Below, one piece after another: positions 22,992 to 32,342 of a stretch of 64,000 bases of DNA. The notes under the pieces were generated by a model that saw only the letters and a program-made list of their open reading frames with translations, searched no databases and was not told where the DNA came from. The position numbers were made by a program, and so were the translations under genes. The stretch covers positions 310,001-374,000 of the forward strand of contig JAQJVL010000103.1 in the NCBI GenBank assembly GCA_035578905.1, in the 5' to 3' direction. Positions within the stretch are counted from its first letter, which is position 1. Every line of letters starts with the position of its first letter. The DNA comes from Stictocephala bisonia (Eukaryota; Arthropoda; Insecta; Hemiptera; Membracidae).

Positions 22992-24370
22992 CTGTACAAC
23001 AACCAGAGATACAGCATGGCCAAATCACTTGATAATATTTTTTTTAACACCCACGTACGAACTACTAAGAGAGGTCTGATCCCTGGGTATGCATATATAG
23101 TACTGAGTACTGAGTTCACTTAGGAGTTAATTGACTTTGTTGATTAAATCTAAGCCAAATTGATTGCTTTACGTCTAAGTAGGTAAGCTTTAATCAAGTA
23201 ATTCTGTGGAATATGAGACTAGTAGTGTTTACATAAACAAACCTCTTAACAACATAGAAAGTTTATGAAATTGTTATATAAAATAGTTTTTTTTTTTAAC
23301 TATTAGACAATTATTAAATTTTGTGTTCTATGTAATATATTAGGTTTTGGAAAGTAACACATTGTTTAAAAAAAAATAAAGTGCAAGCAAAAATAAATAT
23401 TACTGAATTTGAAAAAATTAGTACATTATTAATTGAATTTATATAATTATGGCCCAACCATATAAGAACTAACATGACATTTTCGTATTATATTTAATTA
23501 AGTAGTTTTAGATTTAGATTTGGGTGGAAAGAATGAAAAGAAAATGAGCTAACGTCTTTTTTTACAGTAAGTATGAAAAATAACTACAACAAAGGATTCA
23601 TAAAAAGTATCATATGAGATATGTAACAACGTTTCTTGGTAAGACCTTCCCACATGATTTAATTAAAAACTCTCCAATGAGCAATGAACTCTATCAATGG
23701 TCTGTAAAACATTATTTACCATTTGCTTACAGAAATAAAATAAAGATTTTTAGACTAGAGAACATTTAGTTTTATTGATTATATTAATCTAAATGATTAC
23801 CCTTCTAAAAATATCAAAGCTATTAATCTTCATATTTATAATATTTCCTTTTTTATGGACTGTAAAAAACTTGTATTAAGTCCCTATTTAAAGATTCTGG
23901 GAGATAAATTTGAATTTGAATTAAAATAGGGAGAATTACCTATTTATTAAAAAGTGGTTAACTGCATGTTAAAACGAAATTCTCAGTAGTTGAAGATAGT
24001 TTAACTAATCACTTATTTAGTAAAACTAAATTCTATTTAACTAAATAGAAAAAGCCTGAACTGAAAAGGATTCCGCTTTTACAATGTCAAGATACTTTGC
24101 TGTAAAAAAATCCATCGACAAATAACGTATTGTAATATTTTGAGATTTACAAGGTAAAATAAATGTAAAAAATGCTATTAATAAAAGCTTGACAATTTTA
24201 AGTATAAATAACTATTACTCCAAAATGTCCTTCTTTAATTGTATTTGAATTCTCATAAAAAGTAAAGTTCAAGAATCATTGTTATTGTTCGAAAAACTTA
24301 ACAATGCTATTACATATTTCATCAAGTAAAAAAATGCATATTTAAATCAGAGTAACAGTTGTCCTAAGTT
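22992..24370. repeat. ~1.4-kb direct duplication, right copy
   Basis: Second copy of 20907-22290, in the same orientation. It ends near AATCAGAGTAACAGTTGTCC, after which the two flanks differ (CATACACCCTCATACA-like short repeats here). The divergence looks like a few percent plus indels, so this is a real older duplication rather than an exact assembly copy. Confidence 0.9.
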
Positions 24371-24425
24371 CATACATTTCATACACCCTCATACACCCTC
24401 ATACAAGTTCATACACCCTCAGTAA
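24365..24425. repeat. Short CATACACCCT repeat
   Basis: Three or four copies of TCATACACCCTCATACA with AAGTTCATACA spacers between the duplication edge and the 35-bp array. Confidence 0.7.
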
Positions 24426-24450
24426 ACTAAAATCTCACTGAAAATCCTAT

Positions 24451-24967
24451 ATACAATTGTAAATGTACACTAACATTCAACTTGTGTACACTAGTAAATG
24501 TACACTAACATTCAACTTGTGTACTATAGTTAATGTACACTAACACTCAACAAGTGTACAATAGTAAATGTACACTGACATTCAACCTGTGTAAAATAGT
24601 AAATATACACTAACATTCAACTTGTGTACAATAGTTAATGTACACTAACACTCAACCTGTGTACAATAGTAAATGTACACTAACATTCAACCTGTGTACA
24701 ATAGTAAATGTACACTGACATTCAACCTGTGTACAATAGTAAATGTACACTGACATTCAACTTGTGTACAATAGTAAATCTACACTGACATTCAACCTGT
24801 GTACAATAGTAAATGTACACTAACATTCAACCTGTGTACAATAGTAAATGTACACTAACATTCAACCTGTGTACAATAGTAAATGTACACTGACATTCAA
24901 CCTATGTAAAATAGTAAATATACACTAACATTCAACCTGTGTACAATAGTAAATGTACATTGACATT
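24451..24967. repeat. 35-bp minisatellite, ~15 copies
   Basis: Array of a 35-bp unit made of GTGTACAATAGTAAATGTAC followed by ACTAACATTCAACCT. Variants have ACTGACATTC, CAACTTGTG or GTTAATG. GTACA...TGTAC words give each unit internal dyad symmetry. No coding frame. Confidence 0.93.
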
Positions 24968-25225
24968 CTTAAAAGATAAGTCTACGAGTAATTTTAACAA
25001 TTGTATTTAGAATGTTTAAATGGGAAGAGATGTTTATTTAAAAGGGATACAAGACATAAAGCTAATCTTTTATTCGAGGACATGCATTATAATAAATTAT
25101 AACTGAATAAAAAGAGAACATGAGATTAGTATTAAGTTAGTCAAAAATATTTGAACATTATAAAGTATATACCACTGAACTCTACAAAGTACCCAAACTA
25201 TCAGTTACTCACAAAACCCATTGAT

Positions 25226-25400
25226 ATAATAATAATAATAATAATAATCTTTATTGTTATAAGAACATAAATGTCATTGACAAAGTCATAATTTATGCAG
25301 AAACTGCCACGTCATACATTCTTTTTGCTTAAGTCAATAACTAAAATAGAATATACTACAGGTACATTAATAACATATATAACAATCAACAGCATCGATG
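25226..25400 (-). mobile_element. Probable non-LTR/SINE 3' tail, minus strand
   Basis: On the minus strand the sequence reads CATAACAATAAAGATTATTA and then (TTA)n. That is an AATAAA signal followed by a trinucleotide tail, typical of retroposed 3' ends. The same arrangement is seen on the plus strand at 31560-31713. The body (roughly 25251-25400) is not recognisable. Confidence 0.45.
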
Positions 25401-26435
25401 AACTTATAAAATACTCGATGAACTTATCGTCATAAGTTAATCGATCGCGATGAATGGTAGGTAATGAAATAATGTTAGTATAAAATACATCTGTATATTT
25501 GTGACTTAATCTGATCTGAGGGTGGTAAACATGGTTTATAGAAATTTATGACAGTTATATTTGTTATCTTTTGACTTTTTTAAAAACTAAACTAGACTTT
25601 AATTTACGATATATCTTAACTAAGAGATAATATCGACCTTCAAAGTACAAGAAGAGATTGTGGAGGATAATTTTAAACATAGAAAGTCGATTTAGATCCG
25701 TAAAGACATGAAGATCTTTAAGTGGTGTAGTAATTTATGAAGTCAAACCTTGAGGAAACGCACTGTCACCTAGAAAAAAGTAGACCACCCATTCAGGCTT
25801 CAAAATACAACTACTGAACAAAATTCCTACACACTATCCCTTCTGTAACTCGGTATCACTACGACAGCGTGGACGGCTAAACCGTAGTGAATTATACATT
25901 AATTACTATAAACATAGTTTTCCTGTTATACGCAGAGAAAAAATAACAAATGTTTTAAGCAAAATAACTTTCGTATTTGTTTTTAGCATAAAAAAAACTT
26001 GACCAGAATGTAAAATAAAACTGTCAACAATCGAGATAACAATGGATATATTACGAAAAATCTTATTTACCTCAAAGGGGTCTGCAATGTTTCCAGTCAA
26101 TACAAACTGATTGTGAATGGATTAAGAACTATGTTCAAGAAAGTATTGACCTTATTTTACGCAATGGTAATAAATATGTCAGCATTAGAGACGTGTATAG
26201 AATGTGGGAAAATACTCATTTAGTTGCATGAACGTAAGTTTGATGAATAATTTTCCGTATTTGTTTAGTACAGTAGTAGGTTATCGTAACGACAGATTAA
26301 ACAGTATAAACATAATTTAATACTAATAAAATATAATATATTTTAGATTTTGAATTACAAACCAACAAACACGAATTCAATTCATATCAAGTGACAAAGT
26401 AAGCAGTAATAAATGTGTGTTATAAAGTTGCTGTT
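25401..26435. other. Intergenic sequence, no gene seen
   Basis: AT-rich unique sequence. The minus-strand open frame at 25906-26100 shows no family resemblance. Confidence 0.5.
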
Positions 26436-26439
26436 GTGA

Positions 26440-26640
26440 TGTATGGTATCATTTTGTGCCGAGACTATCTTCTCTGGTGTGACACGTCCTGCCGCCATTA
26501 TTCTGCTCTTGTCACGTGACTGGGAAATGGCCGCTTGACGCTTAACTAAGCCGGTTGATAACAGTCCACATTCGTCTTCTTGTGACACTTTTTCACTCAC
26601 TTTCACAAAGTCTTACCTCTCTTCTAATATCTCTGAGTTT
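26440..26640 (-). other. GC-richer patch, candidate first exon (untested)
   Basis: On the minus strand an open frame of 74 codons contains an internal ATGGCGGCAGGACG start context. It is preceded by a TCACGTGAC E-box and contains KRQAAISQSRDKSRI and MAAGRVTPEKIVSAQ. A GTAAGA donor-like word lies upstream near 26615. No domain is recognisable. The base composition and ATGGCGGC word are reminiscent of an insect first exon, but a repeat fragment is just as possible. Confidence 0.2.
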
Positions 26641-26909
26641 TTTTGCGTAACAGTGCATTCTCGGTGAAAATTTAAAGTCGTACGCTAAATATAGTTTGTC
26701 GATGAGTATCAGAATGTACGAATAATAGTTCAGTTGACAGTAGAAAATTTACGAGAAGTTTTACTTACATTTACGTTGAAGAAGTACTTTTGAATAGTTT
26801 TATTTTTACATCAGAATTAATATTTGTAAGACTAATACAGCAGTGATTAATTTAATGACAACATTTGTCTTTTGCTACTAAATTTTTGGGTCAGTATGAA
26901 TGTTAAATG

Positions 26910-27320
26910 TAGCCTCCTAACTGGGCAAAGTCAAATGGACATCGACATCACTTATGTCTAGAATGTTAATTTTGGAATCATGAAAAAACTATATCCTAAT
27001 TTGGACTATAAAGTCATGTCGTAAATCTCTTATTGTTCCAGAAAGACCTTACAGGTCCAACTGGTAAAAGTAAAATAGACATCGACATCACTTATGTCTA
27101 GTATGTTACTTTTGGTGTAATTATATCCTACTGTAGATTCTAAAGTCATGTTGTAAATCTTCTACAGTGCCAGGAAGCCCTTAGAAGACTAAATGGGACA
27201 CCATCGACATTACTTATGTCCAGTACTATATTATGTTACTTTTGGTAATAATATAATGTTATCTTATTTTGTGGATTCCAAAGTCATGTGTTGTATCACT
27301 TTATGTAATAAGAAGGTGTG
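26910..27320. repeat. Degenerate tandem repeat, three ~120-140-bp units
   Basis: The anchor ATCGACATCACTTATGTC begins at 26941 and 27081, and a variant ATCGACATTACTTATGTC at 27203. Each is followed by AGT/AATGTTA.TTTTGG, a TATCCTA-like word and AAAGTCATGT.GTAAATC. The copies are clearly diverged. The 69-codon plus-strand frame at 27193 falls inside and is not a gene. Confidence 0.8.
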
Positions 27321-27467
27321 CGGTACTATACATCCTCCATCAGTATTTAGGCATTTTTTAGTTAATTATGTTTTACTATTCTATAAAGATATTAGAATGT
27401 AAAGACTAATTATATCCAGTATAATTTATGTAAATACCAATTATTTAACAAAAAAGATTGTCCTTGA

Positions 27468-27690
27468 TCACACATGATAATGTCCTGATGTAAGATTATT
27501 GATAAATATAATAATATAACCAGATATACGAGATACAGTCAACAAGTTCTCGGAATCGATGTCCGGATTCACGGCGTCAGGTTTTGCACAAAACACACAG
27601 CGTGGTTGCCGTTGGGAATTTCGTCGTCTATCAGTTAGTACTATTCCTAGAGAAGGGATATAGATAGCGTGAGTATCGCCCATCCGCCAT
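27468..27690 (-). other. Candidate short coding exon, unassigned
   Basis: Minus-strand frame of 71 codons beginning MGDTHAIYIPSLGIV and containing QRQPRCVFCAKPDAVNP with a C-x2-C pair. The overlapping frame starts at an AAAATGGCGGATGGG context. The patch is CpG-richer than its surroundings. A possible donor GTATATCTGG follows the ...LLTVSRIS segment. I recognise no domain, and the sequence could equally come from a mobile element. Confidence 0.22.
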
Positions 27691-27799
27691 TTTTTCGTGT
27701 ATTTGCGTGTTTAAATTGTCGCGTTTGAAAATGTATGTAATGAACAGCTAAAAAACATTTAATTAGGTTTTTTACATCAAGTCATCTTCTGGGACACTT

Positions 27800-28257
27800 A
27801 AAATGTCAATTCAAGCATACGGAGCTAAAGCAATGAAGAAAAGCTAATTTTACGAAAGTCACAAACGTTTTCGTGAAGGTCACATAAACATTAAAGATAC
27901 TACTAAGATATCTACTAAGACGACCTTCGACTGCAACTACAGATGACAAAATTGAGCGAGTTCCACAAAACTGTCCATGCAAACTGAAGAATAACATTTG
28001 ATGATATAGCACATAAGGTAAATTTGTCCACAAAAAAGTTCTTAGTCACTTACGAGATGCCATTAGAAGGAAACAGCCTAAAAAATGAGCAGAAAACAAT
28101 TGGATTTTGTTGCATGACGATACCCCTGCACATCGATTCTTGTTAGTACGTAACTACCTAGTCAACCAACGCGTTACCACGTTAGAACATCCTTCATATT
28201 CGCTTGACCTCATGCCGGCCAATTTCTTACTGTTCACATGGCAAAAACATCAATAAA
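27800..28257 (+). pseudogene. Internally deleted mariner transposase relic
   Basis: Pieces of a mariner-family transposase appear in the right order on the plus strand, in shifting frames. AYGAKAMKKS, FYESHKRFREGHINIKD (HTH region, like WhKRFKEGRE.V.D), RRPSTATTDDKIERV (the GRPSTS linker) and FDDIAHKVNLST (second HTH) come first. After a large internal deletion comes the catalytic C-terminal part: HLRDAIRRKQPKK, a stop, AENNWILLHDDTPAHR (second catalytic D in LLHDxxPAH), VTTLEHPSYSLDLMPANFLLF (in the family YSPDLAPxD, where the third D is replaced here by N). Stops, frameshifts and the deletion make it inactive. Ends with recognisable inverted repeats are not evident. Confidence 0.85.
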
Positions 28258-28302
28258 AGAAAATCGATTAGCAGGTGCTAAAACTGTTGTCATTATACTA
28301 AG

Positions 28303-28306
<4 letters not shown>

Positions 28307-28339
<33 letters not shown>
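28307..28339. repeat. (TA)n microsatellite
   Basis: About 15 uninterrupted TA units just 3' of the mariner relic. Confidence 0.95.
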
Positions 28340-28341
<2 letters not shown>

Positions 28342-29029
28342 TTATTATATCAAAATTATTATACTTAAGTCCTTATAAAACCTTCTTCAGCCCTTATAAT
28401 AATAAATAGGGAATAGTAATACCATGCATGGTTAATTTACAGAAAGTATCTTATCATAAGTATGTCCTTAACTATCAACTTAAATATTTCAAAAGTGATA
28501 TATCAATATGTATAATAACAAATAATGTATTTTTGTACAACAGTTTTTAAATAAAAATAGACCATGTATAGTCTAGTTACACCATTGAATTGCATACAAC
28601 TACATTATTCAATATTATTTAAGTTTTATTTATCAAAACATAATATTTATATCCAGTAGATGAGATGCTCAATATTATCTTTTTTTACAATGTTAATACG
28701 GTAACCAAAAATATTTTAAGATTTAAGATCTCATATATGTGTCTTTACATAATCTAAATATACAACGAACGTTAGCTTCATTGTAGTAAAAATATATTTT
28801 CAAATTCAGTGGTTATTTATAAAACAGTCAAGATCCACAGTTAACTTGATACAACAATGACAAAAACGTTAACAAGCATTACATTTTCCATATTAACTAA
28901 TTATAGCTAGAATTTTTAACCACTTTTAAAAACATTTAATGAATAATCAAGTTATTTTAATGCAATAATAATATATTGTGATATTTATAATAACTTATAT
29001 AAAGTGTAAAATATATTTAATTTGTTAAA
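28340..29029. other. AT-rich intergenic sequence, no feature seen
   Basis: No open frame or recognisable element. Confidence 0.55.
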
Positions 29030-29031
29030 TA

Positions 29032-29492
29032 CAGTAGAACCTATTTAAACTGAACTTCTTTAATCCGAACGTGCACTAATCCGAACGCCACCATGAGAAA
29101 GAAAAAGTGTGATGTCTTCTTTCTTCATTGATTCAGAAGAAAATGTCATACTCTTTTCAATAATTAGTGTAAGTACTGTAGTATTTATTTATTATTTTTT
29201 AGGTTTATTTTCTTTTTTTATCATAAAAGCAACATTATCAAAAATATATGATAATCAGTATAATTTTTATTTTCTGTAGTTAATGTTTATATTGTATGTA
29301 CGTTGTTGAATAAACAAGACAATATTTTACAATGTAAAACATTTCTCTCTTTTCTTTGCACCTTCAGTATAATCTATTTTAGCCATGTTTTAACTTTTTT
29401 TGTGAAAATAACAATATTTTATGGAATTCGAACGATTCGATAATCCGAACACCACCCTATTTTCATTAGTTCGAATTAAAGAGGTTCTACTA
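29032..29492. mobile_element. pogo/Tigger-type MITE with TA duplication
   Basis: Left end CAGTAGAACCTATTTAAACT with TTAATCCGAACG following, and right end (reverse strand) TAGTAGAACCTCTTTAATTC with GAAC following, form terminal inverted repeats of about 25 bp. Subterminal ATCCGAAC words occur on both sides, as does a CCACC/GGTGG pair. The element is flanked by TA at 29030-29031 and 29493-29494. CAGTAGAACC termini with an ATCCG motif and TA targets are characteristic of pogo/Tigger elements of the Tc1/mariner superfamily. The 461-bp body has no transposase frame, so it is non-autonomous. Confidence 0.85.
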
Positions 29493-29494
29493 TA

Positions 29495-30210
29495 AATACT
29501 TGGATACAATGCAGTTTTAAATCTATATTTATTGTTAAATAATTGAATCAGAATATCATTCACTCCAATGTAACTCAACATCTGTAAGTGAAACATCATA
29601 TTATGAAGTAGAGCGACAACCTGCAATTTATTTTTAGAATTATATAAAAGTTCGTGTTTATGTTATATCGATGCCAGGTCCACTTGATACGTGACACATA
29701 AAGCATGCTTGTCATGTTCGTTGATTTGAGATGTTGATAACATTGCTCAACTAGAAGTCGCCACATACATACAAATCTTTGAATACTAATTCAAACCAGA
29801 ATTAGCATATCAATTTAACCCACTAACTACCCTGTCGTAATGAACTCAACTAGTGTCAGTCGCATAGTCAATACCCAATTCACCATAGGTATGTTCATGA
29901 CAGAGTTCATAATATCCAACCGATCCACTTACCCTTGTTGTGATAGAAATACGTAATGACAAACAAATAGTATAGATACAAATGCGTTAGTGTAATAATT
30001 ATTTATTTTTAAACAACATTATTATAACACGCAAAAAATTAGACTATCCTGTGAATCTTCATACTGAAAATATTTTAACTTAATATATTTGACGGTTGGT
30101 ATGGAGAAACCAGTATTTGAAATAGCTTATTCAAATTTCAAAAACAATAAAACACGCTGAAGATAATGTACTACTTTTATAAGCTCAGTTAATTAGGTCT
30201 ATATTCCCTT
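29495..30210. other. Intergenic sequence, no gene seen
   Basis: No recognisable gene or repeat. The minus-strand frame at 29390-29626 overlaps the MITE end and is chance. Confidence 0.5.
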
Positions 30211-30214
30211 TTCT

Positions 30215-31008
30215 ACACTCCAAGTTCTTAAGGTATTTTTCATAAAGTCCCCAATTTACTCCACAGTACACACACTACACTCGATCGATATCCTATAAGG
30301 ACACTCCAGGATGATCGATGTATTTCTCTTACAGTCCCTAATGTACTCTTCAGAATACACACTGGACTAGCTCCACATTGCCTTTTATACCGTCAAAGGT
30401 GCTCGACGTATTTGTATCATAGTCCCTAATCTTCTAATCAGGAAACGTATTGTACTAGCCCCACAGTTCCTTGCGTACACTCCAGGGTGCTCAAAGTATT
30501 TTTCCTACGGTTCCTAATGTACTCTTTCGTTTACTCACACTACTAGCTCCGAAGTTTCTTTTGTTCAAAGTCCTTCCAGGGTGCTCGACGTATTTGTTTC
30601 ATAGTCTCCAACATCCTCGTCAGGATAAACACTGCACTATCTCAACAGTCCCTTTTGTACACTCGCAGACGCACAACGTATTTTTCTCAGAATCCTTATT
30701 GTACTCTTCAGGAAACTACACTAGCTCCACAGTTCCATTTGTACACTCCAGGGTGCTCGACGTATTTTTCACGGTCCCTAATGTACTCTTCCGTTTACAC
30801 ACTGCTCTAGATCCACAGTCCCTTTTGTACCGTCCCAAGTGCTCGACGTATTAGTCTCATAGTCCCTAATCTCCTCATCAGCATACACTCTACACTAACT
30901 TCCCAGTCCCATGGGTACACTCCAGTGTGCTCAACGTATTTGTCTGACGGTCCCCAGTGTAATCTTCCGTTTACACACTGCACTACCTCCACACTCCTCT
31001 CTGATGTA
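30215..31008. repeat. Tandem array, ~85-95-bp unit, about nine copies
   Basis: Repeated unit with the order CCACAGTCCCTTTTGTACAC, TCCAGGGTGCTCGACGTATT, 'CACGGTCCCTAATGTACTCT', 'TCCGTTTACACACTGC', 'ACTAGCT'. Units alternate between a CACTCCAGGGTGCTC form and a CGTC(C)AAGTGCTC form, so the higher-order unit may be a ~177-bp dimer. The 127-codon plus-strand frame at 30471-30854 and the minus-strand one at 30807-31013 are repeat shadows. Confidence 0.9.
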
Positions 31009-31555
31009 TACATAGTAACTTTTATAGTTAGTATACGTTTTCCGATTAAGATTATTAAGCTATTATGGTTTATTTTTTACTTTATATTTAAATACACTGT
31101 TATTTTAAACACTCCTACATAATTTGTTTTAAATCTTTCAGTTTATTTGTTGTGTTTAAGTTTGTTTGTAAGAAAAAAATATTATTTAATTGTTGAGTTT
31201 GTGAATATTTTGCATTAGTTAGTATAAATATTTGTCACTTTGTCATTATTAATCTTTGTATGTAATAAGGAGATTGAGGAAAATTGGTGTCTTCGTAGAA
31301 GAGAATTTTAATATAAGTGAAAAAACGTGAAATTAACACATAGGTTGATTTCAGTTTACAAGTCCGCCATCTTCAGTCCAGAGATACTTACAATCTGTAC
31401 ATTTCTGTTAGTTATTTTGTATAAGAATCCTAAACGTGCTTTATATAAATATCTCTAATGCACGTATACTTTCAACATGATGATGTTCCTTGTATTATTT
31501 AATTAAACTTTGTTATAAAACTAATATTAATGTATATACATATTAGGTTCTGTTG
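31009..31555. other. Intergenic sequence, no gene seen
   Basis: AT-rich unique sequence. Confidence 0.5.
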
Positions 31556-31559
31556 TTGT

Positions 31560-31713
31560 GCTTGTAATTATAAATGCCTGCCCTCAATTTATTTTAAATG
31601 TACTTAAATTAATATAGTATTAGCACCGACTTGGCATTTAGCTGGAAAATGACGTTGTCAATGCTCTACCACAGTTTTATGACAATAAAGGATTATTATT
31701 ATTATTATTATTT
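31560..31713 (+). mobile_element. Probable non-LTR/SINE 3' end, plus strand
   Basis: ATGCTCTACCACAGTTTTAT is followed by GACAATAAAGGA and a (TTA)n tail of about seven units at 31691-31712. A polyadenylation-like AATAAA immediately before a trinucleotide tail is the hallmark of several non-LTR families. The upstream part GACTTGGCATTTAGCTGG is GC-richer. No coding sequence is recognisable. Confidence 0.5.
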
Positions 31714-32093
31714 AAAACGGAGATAACGTTGCTTTGCTAGTCGTAGTAGAAGAAATGAGGTAAACAATACTGTATCACTTTCTTAATGAAGTTATTCAAA
31801 ATGCTACTATAGTAGAAGAGGTATAGAATATCGTCAATTTTAAAAATATCCAAAATTAATTCATGTTTTTTAAGTATCAGCCTTGTATTAAAAATTGGTA
31901 TATAACATTAATAATGAGATACATTGTTAATAACTTATATTATCTTTAGAATTTTATTTCTTTTTAAAACACTTTTTTATAATAATGTGATACGGCGAAG
32001 TATTAATGGAATCAAATATCCTAAGAAAGAGTAATAAAATAACTTCACTTTTTACTAGAAATATATTACCAATATTCTTACATTCTTACACAT

Positions 32094-32342
32094 GAGACGC
32101 CGACACAACGTTGTTGGTATTTTAAGGCGAATATGAATGATTATATGAGTGTAGGATGAGTGTGGATGAGTGTAGTCTGGTTACTAACTGAGTTCAACTG
32201 TTCCTCAGAAAGGGCAATTTATTAATAGCCCAACAGCCAGGGCAACTAAGGGACCTACAGCTTTACGTGGAATCCGAACCACATAGTGCTGGTCTGATTT
32301 TCAGCTAATTGACAAGCCTGATACTCAGTTATCTCCCTATTA
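32094..32342 (-). mobile_element. SINE-like repeat (copy 4)
   Basis: Reverse-strand copy of the family at 6405. It carries GACGCC, GGCGAATATGAATGA, the GATGAGTGT words, 'GTTACTAACTGAGTTCAACT', 'AGAAAGGGCAATTTATTAAT', 'AGCCCAACAGCCAGGGCAAC', TACAGCTTTACGTGGAATCC and 'GGTCTGATTTTCAGCTAA'. The tRNA-like head lies beyond the truncation. Confidence 0.75.

Noticed and set aside
22765..23123. Two overlapping plus-strand frames of 104 and 117 codons
   Set aside because: They read through the 24-bp GCCGCCATCTTGGATCC repeats and then into the duplicated non-coding segment, with no domain.
24451..24967. CRISPR-like regular repeats
   Set aside because: A plain 35-bp tandem minisatellite with no spacer diversity.
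30471..31013. 127-codon plus and 68-codon minus frames
   Set aside because: Both lie within the ~88-bp tandem array and repeat with its period.
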